From positions 102,049 through 166,048 of the forward strand of contig NZ_BAABRO010000015.1 of the NCBI RefSeq assembly GCF_039545035.1: a stretch of DNA of 64,000 nt, read 5' to 3'. Under the pieces are notes generated by a model that saw only the letters and a program-made list of their open reading frames with translations, was not told the DNA's origin and searched no databases. Both the position numbers and the translations under genes were made by a program. The DNA comes from Novipirellula caenicola. Its GTDB lineage: Bacteria; Planctomycetota; Planctomycetia; Pirellulales; Pirellulaceae. Of the stretch, positions 1 to 8,792 are shown piece after piece (positions within the stretch are counted from its first letter, which is position 1; the number at the start of each line of letters is the position of its first letter).

Positions 1-1
1 T

Positions 2-721
2 GCGGCACAACCAGGCCAATTCAACATGCTGTATTTGCCGGGGGTCGGCGAGGTGGCCATCTCCGTCAGCGACTCGCAAATCCGATCGGACCAGGTCGTG
101 CACACCATCCGCGAGGTTGGCAATGTGACCGGCGCCATGTTTCGCTTGGCGGTCGGCGATACGATCGGAGTGCGCGGCCCATTTGGTTCCGCTTGGCCAC
201 TGGATGACTGTGTCGGTCATGATGTCGTGCTGGTTTGTGGAGGCATTGGGCTCGCCCCGATGCGAACGTTGGTACACGAGCTCATTCGTCGCCGAAATCA
301 ATTCGGAGAACTGAATCTATTGATTGGAGCCCGCACCCCCTCGGATTTGCTCTACCAAGACGAGTATTCGCAGTGGAATTCACAGGGCATCCACGTGCAC
401 ACCACCGTGGACCGGGCCAGCACCATGTGGACCGGCAACATCGGCGTCGTGATCTTGTTACTCGAGCGTTTGAAACTGCGTGATCCGGCGCAGACCTTGC
501 TCATGACGTGTGGCCCCGAGGTGATGATGATGTATACGATTCAAACTGCGATTTCGCGAGGTTTGACGCGTGACCATATCTGGTTATCGCTCGAACGCCA
601 TATGAACTGCGCCGTGGGCACTTGCGGCCATTGTCAATTTGGACCTCATTTTCTGTGCAAAGACGGACCGGTGCTGCGGTTTGATCAGGTCCACTCATTG
701 ATGGAGGTGACGGATCTATGA
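2..721 (+). CDS. hyhG: [NiFe]-hydrogenase group 3b, gamma (FAD/NAD(P)-binding) subunit, 5' truncated by window
   Basis: This is the diaphorase subunit that passes electrons between NAD(P)H and the FeS chain of a cytoplasmic bidirectional hydrogenase. The frame is open to the window edge and reads AAQPGQFNMLYLPGVGE, the conserved FAD-binding stretch of the family, so the ATG at 26 is internal and the true start lies upstream. A dinucleotide-binding segment (GGIGLAPMRTLVHEL) follows in the middle. Near the C-terminus, a Cys pattern CAVGTCGHCQFGPHFLC matches the 2Fe-2S site of this ferredoxin-reductase family. The stop overlaps the next start (ATGA), so translation is probably coupled. Known operons of this class run beta-gamma-delta-alpha, so a beta (FeS) subunit gene is expected just left of the window. 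That last point is inference. Confidence 0.93.
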   Translation, partial: AAQPGQFNMLYLPGVGEVAISVSDSQIRSDQVVHTIREVGNVTGAMFRLAVGDTIGVRGPFGSAWPLDDCVGHDVVLVCGGIGLAPMRTLVHELIRRRNQFGELNLLIGARTPSDLLYQDEYSQWNSQGIHVHTTVDRASTMWTGNIGVVILLLERLKLRDPAQTLLMTCGPEVMMMYTIQTAISRGLTRDHIWLSLERHMNCAVGTCGHCQFGPHFLCKDGPVLRFDQVHSLMEVTDL

Positions 722-1533
722 GCCATTTGCCTAGCACCGAGAAAAAGCGTTTGGGGGTGTTCAAGTTTGCTTCGTGCGACGGATGCCAACTTTCGCTACT
801 AAGCTGCGAAGACGAATTGCTCGCGTTGGCCGAGAAGGTCGAGATTGCCCATTTTTTAGAGGCGAGTAGTGCTACGCTGCCGGGGCCTTTTGACTTGGCA
901 CTTGTTGAGGGTTCGATTTCGACCAGCGAAGACATCGAACGGATTCGTGAGATTCGCCATCAATCGCGATCGTTAGTGACGATCGGTGCGTGCGCGACGT
1001 CGGGCGGCATCCAATCGCTGCGAAACTGGGCCGATCACGACGAATACCTCCGTTATGTGTACCCGCATCCCGATTACATCGATTCGCTCGCCACCAGCAC
1101 CGCGATCAGCGATCACGTTACAGTCGAATTTGAATTGCGTGGCTGTCCGGTCGATAAATATCAATTGCTCGAAGTGGTGATGGCCTTCATCCACGGTCGC
1201 CGCCCCCGAATCCCGTCGCACAGTGTTTGTTTGGAGTGTAAACGCCGCGGTACCATTTGTATCGCGGTGACGGAAGGCAAACCATGCCTTGGGCCGATCA
1301 CACAAGCAGGGTGTGGTGCGATTTGCCCTGCGTATCATCGAGCATGTTATGGTTGTTTCGGTCCCTGTGCTCAAGCCAATCCGCCATCGTTGTCCGAGCA
1401 TTATCTTGCCGACGGAACAACGCCGCTTCAGATGATTCATCAGCTACGAAATGTGAATGCAGCGTCACGGTTGTTTCAAATCGAGAGCAATCGAATTGAA
1501 GCGAAACCCGCAGCGGCGAGGGCTCACGAATGA
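718..1533 (+). CDS. hyhS: [NiFe]-hydrogenase group 3b, small (delta) subunit
   Basis: The small subunit carries the FeS clusters that wire the NiFe site to the diaphorase subunit. The 271-residue protein begins with a hallmark FASCDGCQLSLLSC, which supplies proximal-cluster cysteines. It continues with IGACATSGG, a lone Cys in RGCPVDKYQ, and a Cys-rich tail (CLECKRRGTIC, KPCLGPITQAGCGAICP, CYGCFGPC) that fits the further clusters of group 3b/3c enzymes. It lacks a Tat signal, consistent with a cytoplasmic enzyme. It overlaps hyhG by 4 bp at its start and hyhL by 4 bp at its end, so the three genes form one tightly coupled operon. The subgroup (3b rather than 3c) is inferred from the linked FAD/NAD subunit. 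Confidence 0.95.
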   Translation: MSHLPSTEKKRLGVFKFASCDGCQLSLLSCEDELLALAEKVEIAHFLEASSATLPGPFDLALVEGSISTSEDIERIREIRHQSRSLVTIGACATSGGIQSLRNWADHDEYLRYVYPHPDYIDSLATSTAISDHVTVEFELRGCPVDKYQLLEVVMAFIHGRRPRIPSHSVCLECKRRGTICIAVTEGKPCLGPITQAGCGAICPAYHRACYGCFGPCAQANPPSLSEHYLADGTTPLQMIHQLRNVNAASRLFQIESNRIEAKPAAARAHE

Positions 1534-2825
1534 GCCGAGAACGCAAGATCATCGTCAATGCATTGACTCGCGTCGAAGGAGAAGGGGCACTGCATATTCG
1601 GCTCGATGGCGACGAAATCGACGACGTGCGATTGTCGATCTATGAGCCACCTCGGTTTTTCGAGGCCTTGTTGCGAGGGCGATCGATCGAGGAGGTGCCG
1701 GACATCACGGCGCGGATTTGTGGAATCTGTCCGGTGGCATATCAAATGAGCTCGGTGCATGCCTTGGAATCGGCCTTGAACATCACCGTGACTCCTGAAA
1801 TCAGGGCGTTGCGGCGATTGCTGTACTGCGGCGAATGGATTGAAAGTCATGCTTTGCACGTCTTCTTGCTCAGTGCTCCCGATTTTTTCGGGTGTGCCAG
1901 CGGGATTGAGTTGACAAAGCAGTTTCCACAGCAGATCAATGATGGGTTGCGTGTCCGAAAAGTCGGGAACGCCCTGTTAGAGATCCTCGGTGGTCGAGCG
2001 ATCCATCCGGTGAACGTTCGCGTCGGTGGTTTTCATCGGATGCCATCCCGCGAGGAATTGACCCCGCTGTTGTCCGAGCTGGAGTGGGCACTTGCAGCAG
2101 CGATCGAGTTGGCCGATTGGGTCGCGGGGTTCTCGTTTCCAACCTTCGACGCAACCTGTGAACTGATCGCGATGCATCATCCCGATGAATACTCGATGAA
2201 CCAAGGCCAAATCGCCTCGACCCAATTTCCGACTTTCGATGTCGACAAGTACGAGCAGCACTTTTCCGAAGACCAGGTGGCTCACAGTACCGCGCTGCAA
2301 TCGACGCGTCGCGGCCAAACATCGTCCTATTTGCTAGGACCGCTGGCTCGTGTCGCACTAAATCGGGATCAGTTGTCGCCTCAGGCGTTTGCGTTAGCCA
2401 AGAAAATCTGTCCTGTATCGGTCACCCAAAATCGCTTCGCTTCGATTCTGGCACGCATGATTGAAGTCGTCAGTTGTCTGGAGGAATCGATCGCGACAAT
2501 CCAATCCTATGAAACCGCGAACCAAGCGTTTGTTCCCTATGTGGTGCAATCCGGATTTGGATGTGCGGCGACCGAAGCCCCACGTGGATTGCTGTATCAC
2601 CATTATGAAATCAGCGACGATGGACGGGTGGCCGGTGCGAAGATTGTGCCTCCGACGTCACAGAACCAACGGCAGATCGAATTTGATTTGCGTGGTTACC
2701 TGCCTCAATTGATCCGCGAATCGGATCAGACGATTGCCAATGAATGCGAAAAACTGATTCGCACCTATGACCCATGCATCAGTTGTTCTTCTCACTTCTT
2801 GACGGTCCATGTGGTACGGAACTAA
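1530..2825 (+). CDS. hyhL: [NiFe]-hydrogenase group 3b, large (catalytic, alpha) subunit
   Basis: This is the catalytic subunit that holds the Ni-Fe(CN)2CO centre. The N-terminal metal motif RICGICP is at residues 62-68 (Cys64 and Cys67). The C-terminal motif DPCISCSSH has Cys416, Cys419 and His422. The protein continues nine residues past the His (FLTVHVVRN), which fits a C-terminal peptide removed by a specific endopeptidase after Ni insertion. The putative endopeptidase gene begins inside the last codons of this gene (overlap 2809-2825). At 431 residues it is normal for the 3b class. It follows hyhS with an ATGA overlap. Enzymes of this class oxidise or evolve H2 with NADP(H) and some also reduce polysulfide. 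Which reaction dominates here cannot be read from sequence. Confidence 0.96.
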   Translation: MSRERKIIVNALTRVEGEGALHIRLDGDEIDDVRLSIYEPPRFFEALLRGRSIEEVPDITARICGICPVAYQMSSVHALESALNITVTPEIRALRRLLYCGEWIESHALHVFLLSAPDFFGCASGIELTKQFPQQINDGLRVRKVGNALLEILGGRAIHPVNVRVGGFHRMPSREELTPLLSELEWALAAAIELADWVAGFSFPTFDATCELIAMHHPDEYSMNQGQIASTQFPTFDVDKYEQHFSEDQVAHSTALQSTRRGQTSSYLLGPLARVALNRDQLSPQAFALAKKICPVSVTQNRFASILARMIEVVSCLEESIATIQSYETANQAFVPYVVQSGFGCAATEAPRGLLYHHYEISDDGRVAGAKIVPPTSQNQRQIEFDLRGYLPQLIRESDQTIANECEKLIRTYDPCISCSSHFLTVHVVRN

Positions 2826-3306
2826 CAAAAAACGTTTGCAGGGTGCCGAGCCGCGTCGCCAAGTGGTGCTTGGGTTAGGCAGTTCCCATGGCGACGATCA
2901 ATTTGGATGGACCGTCATCGATGAACTGATGCAGGGGGACGCAAGTGATTCGCTTCGCAAAATCCGCAGCCCCATCGACATCGTTACATGGCTTGATGTG
3001 GACGCGGACATTCACATCGTCGATGCCGTTGTGGGATTGCCCGCCAACGTTTCGCTGTGGCGACTCGATTTTGCTAACCCGGATCATCGTGCGCAAATCC
3101 AGACGATCCCCGCTCAAGGAACTCATAATCTCGATCTGTACGAGGTGTTGCTGATTGCGGAATCACTCGGCAAGTCGACAGACCAGGTCGTGTTGTGGTT
3201 GGGGCGAGCCGAGACGCTCGAGCCCATCCAATCGATCAGCCCGATCACTCGGGTCGCGGTCGGCGTGTGCAGCACGGCGCTCAAGCGACGGTTGCAAGCG
3301 AGCTAG
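2809..3306 (+). CDS. Hydrogenase maturation protease (HybD/HycI family)
   Basis: This is the endopeptidase expected to trim the C-terminus of the large subunit after nickel insertion. The 165-residue protein has LGLGSSHGDDQFG near residues 21-33, a variant of the family G-N-x-L-x-x-D-D-G-x-G motif with an acidic Ni ligand. A second acidic site is in HIVDAVVG, and the segment GTHNLDLYEVL carries the conserved His. It starts 17 bp inside hyhL in another frame, so it is co-translated with its substrate. The start ATG at 2809 is the first in frame and gives a ten-residue lead before the conserved core; a later start is possible. It is the last gene of the operon, and no clear terminator hairpin is visible before the converging gene at 3468. 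Confidence 0.88.
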   Translation: MWYGTNKKRLQGAEPRRQVVLGLGSSHGDDQFGWTVIDELMQGDASDSLRKIRSPIDIVTWLDVDADIHIVDAVVGLPANVSLWRLDFANPDHRAQIQTIPAQGTHNLDLYEVLLIAESLGKSTDQVVLWLGRAETLEPIQSISPITRVAVGVCSTALKRRLQAS

Positions 3307-3467
3307 AAACCTTCCGATCGTGTGAACCGACCTGCTTAGTCCAATGCCATCGACTGTGGGGCGCGGGGCGGCGCGGGGTCCGTCCGGTGGCGGCGAGTGA
3401 AACGTTCGAGATTTGCCGGGCGGCTTGCGCCACACGACGAGATCGCAGGGGCGATCCACGACATCCA

Positions 3468-3896
3468 CTAGCTCCGCAGCACCAGCACGGGGCAATGAGC
3501 AAGTCGGACGACGCGTTCGGCAACCGAGCCGAGAAGGATGTGTTTGACAAAACCATAGCCGTGCGAGGGAATCACGATCAAATCGGCTTCCTCGCTTTCG
3601 GCAAACTGGGTGATCTCGCGGCCCGCATCTCCGACGACGGCATGGATCGTGATCGTAGCCCCTTTGGCGTCTGGCAATCGTTCGCGAAGATTGTTTTTGA
3701 CATGTTCGATTCGCGACTTGTCCGTGACCGTGCCATACAGGTTGCCGTACTCCATCACCGGCAAAATAGGCAGCACGTGAATCACGTCAATCGAGCCCCC
3801 TTCGTCAACGATCTGCCGTGCCTTGTCAACGGCATCAAATGACAAGTCACTGAAATCGACCGGCGCGACGATCCGTTTTGCGGTTAGTCCAGACAT
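3468..3896 (-). CDS. Universal stress protein (UspA family), single domain
   Basis: This small cytoplasmic nucleotide-binding stress protein has 142 residues. The open frame runs further upstream, but the ATG at 3896 (MSGLTAKRIVAPVDFSD) gives the canonical Usp N-terminus. It is preceded by GGAG eight bases upstream, so I chose it. Family hallmarks are the initial beta strand with the acidic APVDFS, and the C-terminal ATP-binding type pattern DLIVIPSHGYGFVKHILLGSVAERVVRLAHCPVLVLRS (G-x2-G-x9-G-S variant). It faces the hydrogenase operon tail to tail. Usp proteins are commonly induced by stasis, hypoxia or redox stress, which fits the neighbouring genes. The specific ligand and role are unknown. 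Confidence 0.88.
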   Translation of the reverse strand: MSGLTAKRIVAPVDFSDLSFDAVDKARQIVDEGGSIDVIHVLPILPVMEYGNLYGTVTDKSRIEHVKNNLRERLPDAKGATITIHAVVGDAGREITQFAESEEADLIVIPSHGYGFVKHILLGSVAERVVRLAHCPVLVLRS

Positions 3897-4211
3897 GTTG
3901 TGGGCTCCATGATTTGCAATGGAAAGGGGATGGAAACGCCGAAGGATGATCGCGGTCTCGACGAGTCGGCATGAATGAGTATTTGCAAACGCTGGGCCGA
4001 GCCGAAATGGTCGCGTTCTCGCTGCCCCAACCACTCGAAGCGTGACAAATGAAACCGCTGGCGAGCTTAGACCCGTGACGATCTGCACAGACAAAGGCCG
4101 AATGTCGACGCAAATCGGTTCCGCCCACCCTAAAAGTGGCAAGGAACATTCTTTGCTTTGCAATCACGACGCTCCATCCCGCTTCGAGATTTTTGCCTGA
4201 GGTAAGGTTCG

Positions 4212-5843
4212 ATGATCCGATTGACCCGTGTGATCGCATTGGCACTGTGTTTCCTTTCGGCAGCGGTGAGTTTGGCGGAGGATCCCCGTCGCGACATCGT
4301 TCACCAGGTGCGATTCGATGTGTTTGTCCGCAGTGATCATCAATCGACGAAACGTGTTTTGGATTATGTCGATTCGTTAAAGCGGCGAGTGAGCGGATTG
4401 GATATTCGCGTTCACGATCTGATCAAAGATCGCAGCCAACTTCCCTATCTGGTTGAAATCAGCAAAGCGGCCGGACGAGCGCAGCCGGTGTTGCCCACCT
4501 TTCACTGCTGTCAGCGTACTTATTTTGGTTTTGTCACCGAAGACCGCAGCGGCCCTGAAATTGAAGCGTTGTTTACAGCGGAGGTTTACACCCGAGCGAC
4601 GTGTTCCCGCTGTCAAAAGCTAAAGGCATTTCTGCCGGGGTTGCAAAAACGGTGGCCTGCCATCCGGTTTCGTATCTATGAAGTGGACGATGACTCGAGT
4701 GCTCGTGGCCGCTGGGAAGCATTGTGTCGTGGCAGCGGCGTGCCGCCGGGGTTGCCCACGATCGATTTTGCCCGTCGCGTGATCATTGGTTACCAGGGAG
4801 ATGATGTCACAGGAGCTCAACTCGAATCGCTGATCCAGCAGGTTTCTGGCGATTCATCATCACGTCCCCAGCCTGAGGATCAATCGCGTTGGCACTCGGG
4901 GCAACGTTCTGTCGTCAGCTTGGTCTCGTTCACGCCGCAGCCTGCGATGACGATCCCACTTCTGCTGGCGCCGCAGTCCTCCGGCGATGCCGAGACGCTC
5001 GATGAACTGGAGCTACCGGGCGAGGCCGATGTTTCCGAGGTAGGCGAAATCGAAACCGAGCCCGAGATCCTTGGCAGCGAGACGGTCGAGGAGGCGATCG
5101 AGGTTCCATTCTGGGGACGATTGCAAGTCGATGAGCTAGGTCTGCCGTTGTTCACGTTGGTCATTGGATTGATTGATGGTTTCAATCCATGCGCGATGTG
5201 GATCTTGGTTTTCTTGTTGTCCGTGCTGGTGAACATCAAGGACCGCAAAAAAATGCTGATCATTGCCGGGACCTTTGTGGTGGTAAGCGGATTGGCCTAC
5301 TTCGCGTTTATGGCAGCATGGTTGAACCTGTTCATTTTGGTCGGCATTATCCGTCCGGTGCAGATCGTCTTAGGGGGATTGGCGTTATTCATTGGAGGCG
5401 TCAATGTGAAGGATTTTTTTGCATTCAAGAAAGGGATCTCCTTATCGATTCCCGAGCGTCACAAGCCGGGGCTGTATCGACGTGTGCGTGAAATTGTGGC
5501 CGCGAAATACCTCACGGTGGCGTTAAGTGGTGCCGTCGCGTTGGCGGTGATCGTCAACATGATCGAATTGCTCTGTACCGCCGGCTTGCCCGCGTTGTAC
5601 ACGCAGATTTTGACGCTGCAAAATCTTCCGGCTTGGGGAAATTACTTGTACCTCGGGCTGTACATCGTTGCCTACATGTTTGACGATGCCCTGCTGGTCG
5701 CGATCGTGGTCACCACGTTGTCGCATCGTAAATTGCAAGAACGTGAGGGGCGATGGCTGAAACTGATCAGCGGTTTGGTGATTCTTTTACTTGGGTTGGT
5801 CATGCTATTTCGCCCACAGTGGTTGCAGCTTAGCACGACTTAG
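4212..5843 (+). CDS. DsbD/CcdA-like membrane thiol protein with tandem thioredoxin-like N-terminal domains
   Basis: The 543-residue protein has a signal peptide (residues 1-22) and two thioredoxin/glutaredoxin-like segments (about 35-115 and 118-212). A charged linker follows, then about six membrane spans from residue 313 to the end. The second thioredoxin-like segment carries a CxxC (Cys131-Cys134, in RATCSRCQ), while the first has vicinal cysteines (HCCQ) near residue 100. In the membrane part, Cys327 in GFNPCAMW and Cys455 in IELLCTAGLP sit where DsbD/CcdA proteins have their electron-relay pair. I infer that it moves reducing equivalents across the membrane to extracytoplasmic thiols. 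The domain order (soluble parts first, membrane part last) differs from E. coli DsbD. Its substrate is unknown. Confidence 0.75.
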   Translation: MIRLTRVIALALCFLSAAVSLAEDPRRDIVHQVRFDVFVRSDHQSTKRVLDYVDSLKRRVSGLDIRVHDLIKDRSQLPYLVEISKAAGRAQPVLPTFHCCQRTYFGFVTEDRSGPEIEALFTAEVYTRATCSRCQKLKAFLPGLQKRWPAIRFRIYEVDDDSSARGRWEALCRGSGVPPGLPTIDFARRVIIGYQGDDVTGAQLESLIQQVSGDSSSRPQPEDQSRWHSGQRSVVSLVSFTPQPAMTIPLLLAPQSSGDAETLDELELPGEADVSEVGEIETEPEILGSETVEEAIEVPFWGRLQVDELGLPLFTLVIGLIDGFNPCAMWILVFLLSVLVNIKDRKKMLIIAGTFVVVSGLAYFAFMAAWLNLFILVGIIRPVQIVLGGLALFIGGVNVKDFFAFKKGISLSIPERHKPGLYRRVREIVAAKYLTVALSGAVALAVIVNMIELLCTAGLPALYTQILTLQNLPAWGNYLYLGLYIVAYMFDDALLVAIVVTTLSHRKLQEREGRWLKLISGLVILLLGLVMLFRPQWLQLSTT

Positions 5844-5912
5844 ATTCACCGGGATAAAGAGAAATGCACCGATACTTCGTTAAACTCCGCTCGCGGTGTA
5901 GAATCATCGATC

Positions 5913-7469
5913 ATGCAGATCTTCGATTCCCTCTCACAACCATCTTGGTTCATCACCTTCATTCCACACCTGGTGGTGTCGATTGAGATATTGGCCATTT
6001 TCTCGGCGTTCCATGCGTTGCGGCATGTTCGCACGTCGCAGGCGGCGGTGGCGTGGGTGATTGGTCTGGTGACGATTCCGTTTCTGGTGTTGCCGATGTA
6101 CTGGGTGTTCGCACGGCATCGTTTCGAGGGATACCGGGAAGCGATCCGAGCGGTGGGCGAGCGGCATGTCCAATCCGTAGCCTCGGTTCGTCGCGAATTG
6201 ATCACCGATGCTAATGTTCGCACCACCACGCTGAACACATCGCTCGAGTATCTCGCCGACGTCTTGGATACACCGCTGTGTGCTGGCAATTCGTATGAAT
6301 TGCTGATTGACGGAGCCTCGTTTTTCGACTCGCTGCTGAAGCGGATCGATGCTGCCGAACATTATGTATATTTAGAGTTCTACATTATTCGCGATGATGA
6401 GATCGGCAGAAAACTTGCCGATGCGTTACTGCGATGTGTCGAGCGTCAGGTGAAGGTGCGTTTGCTGTATGACGAAGTGGGATGCCTGCGATTATCACGA
6501 CGGTACATCCGGCGATTGGTCGCTGCGGGGATTGACGTGCGAGCGTTTAATACCCGGCAGGGGTTTGTAAACCGATTTCAAATCAACTTTCGTAATCATC
6601 GCAAATTGGCAGTGATTGATGGCAAGGTCGCCTTCGTTGGCGGGTTGAACGTCGGCGACGAGTACCTTGGGATCAGTGCCGGCCGCACACGATGGCGAGA
6701 CACGGGGCTCGAAATTGCGGGCGAGTTGGCTCGCAAGGTGCAAGCGGTGTTTGCCGGCGACTATTACTGGGCCGCTCGAACCGATTTGCCCGAAGCAAAG
6801 TGGCATTTCGAACTGGACGAGCAAGTCGAACTGGAGGGGCATTTTGAAGCAGATCGGCATTTCGAAGCGGAGGGGGATTTCGAAGCGGAGGGCAGCGACG
6901 GCGAGTCTCGGGCCATCGATTCGAGCTTCGCGGCGGTTTGTGCAACGGGCCCAGCCGATCAACGACCCCGCGCGACGATGATGTTTGCGTCCACTGCCGC
7001 GACGGCAAAACGCCGTTTGTGGATCAGCACTCCGTATCTGGTTCCCGATGACGCTTTGATCGTTGCGTTGTCAATGGCGCGTGCACGCGGAGTCGATGTT
7101 CGCTTGTTGATTCCTTCGATCGCTGACCAGTGGGCGGTCTTTCTAGCAGGCTACTACTACGAACAACAATTGGCCGAAGTCGGGATTCCGGTTTACCGTT
7201 TTCCAAAAGGCTTTATGCATCAGAAATGTGTCCTTGTCGATGACGACTTGGTTTTGATCGGGTCCACCAATTTCGACAATCGGTCGCTGTACTTGAATTT
7301 CGAGTTGATGGTTGCGATTGCGGACCCCAAGCTGATCGCCGACGTCGCGGAGATGTTAGAGCACGATTTCGCCGAATCGACGCTCAGCAACGCAGCGGGC
7401 GAATCGCTGCGTCCCATTTTCGCACGCATGGGGACCGCTGTCGCACGGTTGTTTAGCCCCGTACTGTAG
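5913..7469 (+). CDS. cls: Cardiolipin synthase (PLD family)
   Basis: A membrane enzyme that joins phosphatidylglycerol units into cardiolipin. The 518-residue protein has two N-terminal membrane spans (about 10-32 and 43-63) and two phospholipase-D motifs. These are HRKLAVIDGKVAFVGG near residue 230 and HQKCVLVDDDLVLIGSTNFD near residue 435, each with the His-Lys-Asp set. Length and layout match bacterial ClsA. An acidic low-complexity insert at about residues 295-330 repeats HFEAE/HFELD-like words between the two catalytic halves and looks lineage-specific. The gene starts 69 bp after the DsbD-like gene on the same strand. A TAGAAT hexamer ending 11 bp before the start could be a -10 box, but no good -35 is seen. 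Confidence 0.93.
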   Translation: MQIFDSLSQPSWFITFIPHLVVSIEILAIFSAFHALRHVRTSQAAVAWVIGLVTIPFLVLPMYWVFARHRFEGYREAIRAVGERHVQSVASVRRELITDANVRTTTLNTSLEYLADVLDTPLCAGNSYELLIDGASFFDSLLKRIDAAEHYVYLEFYIIRDDEIGRKLADALLRCVERQVKVRLLYDEVGCLRLSRRYIRRLVAAGIDVRAFNTRQGFVNRFQINFRNHRKLAVIDGKVAFVGGLNVGDEYLGISAGRTRWRDTGLEIAGELARKVQAVFAGDYYWAARTDLPEAKWHFELDEQVELEGHFEADRHFEAEGDFEAEGSDGESRAIDSSFAAVCATGPADQRPRATMMFASTAATAKRRLWISTPYLVPDDALIVALSMARARGVDVRLLIPSIADQWAVFLAGYYYEQQLAEVGIPVYRFPKGFMHQKCVLVDDDLVLIGSTNFDNRSLYLNFELMVAIADPKLIADVAEMLEHDFAESTLSNAAGESLRPIFARMGTAVARLFSPVL

Positions 7470-7662
7470 TCCGTACTGTGAGCCCGTCCCGCTCACCACG
7501 TCGGCGACCACTTCGATGGCATTGAGCCCCACGCTGCCCCTGCGAGTGCATGTCCAACTGTCGCACCGCACCACGACGTGACGGCCCATTGTTTGCACCC
7601 TATTTCGAGTGCTCGGTAACTCACCGAAATACTCTTCTCTTGTCCGAATAGGTTGTAATGCG

Positions 7663-8658
7663 ATGACTACGAATACCTTGTCCCCACCTCTGCTCACCGC
7701 CCGGCTTCGTCATGCGGTCCAACAAGCAACTCAAGCACCATCAAGTCATAACACACAGCCTTGGTTATTTCGGATACGCAATGACGGAGTCGAAGTGATT
7801 GCCGACAAGCGACGAGCGTGCCCTGTCGTCGATCCCCAGGATCGCGAGTTGTACATCAGTTGCGGTGCGGCGCTGTACCATCTGCGGTTGGCAATGAAGG
7901 CAGATGGGTTGGCTACCTTGGTGACGATCTTGCCATGTCGTTCGGATCCTGATTTGGTGGCACGCGTGCTTGTCGCGGGGTCGCACATTCCGTCCCTCGA
8001 TGAACGGACGCTTCTGGATGCTGCTGCGAAACGACGAACAAATCGGTTCGCGTTTGAGCCTCGCGAAGTCGACCCACAGCTACAGGTGGAATGGATGAAT
8101 GATGTTCGATCCGAAGATGCCTGGATCCACTATTTTCAGACGGACCAACAGAAGCATGCGGTGGCGGATCTCGTTTCCGAAGGGGATCGACTTCAGGCGA
8201 GCGATCGCCATTTTCGCCGCGAGCTTGCCAAATGGGGCCATTCCAACAACAGTTCGCGTCGGGATGGGCTTCCCGGCTACACCCATGGCGCCGGCGATCT
8301 TGCGTCGACGTTCGAGAGCTTTCTCGTACGCACGTTTGATTGGGGGGACGGAAAGGCGGCAATCGATCGTCAACTCGCCGAAGGATCGCCGTTGTTGGCG
8401 GTGATTGGGACCCGCACCGATACGATGGACGCTTGGATCGCGTGTGGGCAAGCACTGGCAAAAATGTTGTTGCGAGCGGCGTCCTGGTCCGTGGACGCAT
8501 CGTATTTGAACCAGGCGATTGAAGTTGAGACGCTACGGAAGCGTTTGATGGAACTGACCGGCAATCAGGGAGTGCCGCAGATTCTGTTGCGATTGGGCTA
8601 CGGCAAACAAGTCAGACCGACTCCGCGACGTCCGCTGGACGACGTCATTGTCGACTAA
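7663..8658 (+). CDS. Acg-type nitroreductase family flavoprotein
   Basis: A putative FMN-binding protein of the Acg branch of the nitroreductase superfamily (331 residues). The N-terminal signature AVQQATQAPSSHNTQPWLFRI is typical of this branch, followed by ADKRRACPVVDPQDRELYISCGAAL and a C-terminal QILLRLGYGK. I chose the ATG at 7663, since an upstream start at 7609 adds 18 unconserved residues. Acg members studied in mycobacteria belong to the DosR dormancy regulon and may sequester flavin rather than reduce nitro-compounds. That knowledge is of the family, not of this gene. It lies between cardiolipin synthase and a flavoprotein gene on the same strand, close to two Usp genes. Confidence 0.85.
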   Translation: MTTNTLSPPLLTARLRHAVQQATQAPSSHNTQPWLFRIRNDGVEVIADKRRACPVVDPQDRELYISCGAALYHLRLAMKADGLATLVTILPCRSDPDLVARVLVAGSHIPSLDERTLLDAAAKRRTNRFAFEPREVDPQLQVEWMNDVRSEDAWIHYFQTDQQKHAVADLVSEGDRLQASDRHFRRELAKWGHSNNSSRRDGLPGYTHGAGDLASTFESFLVRTFDWGDGKAAIDRQLAEGSPLLAVIGTRTDTMDAWIACGQALAKMLLRAASWSVDASYLNQAIEVETLRKRLMELTGNQGVPQILLRLGYGKQVRPTPRRPLDDVIVD

Positions 8659-8792
8659 GTCCAAGGGGGACAACGCAGAGGATGGCAGACCCTTGGTTCT
8701 CGAAACCGAGGGGCTCCGGCACGAGGTTTGCCTCTGATTCGAATCGGGGGCCCACGATTTCTCTTCTCTCCTCTTTTTTGGATTTGTCCATC

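Noticed and set aside
501..935. 144-codon minus-strand frame over hydrogenase genes
   Set aside because: It lies wholly antisense to hyhG/hyhS, which carry strong family motifs.
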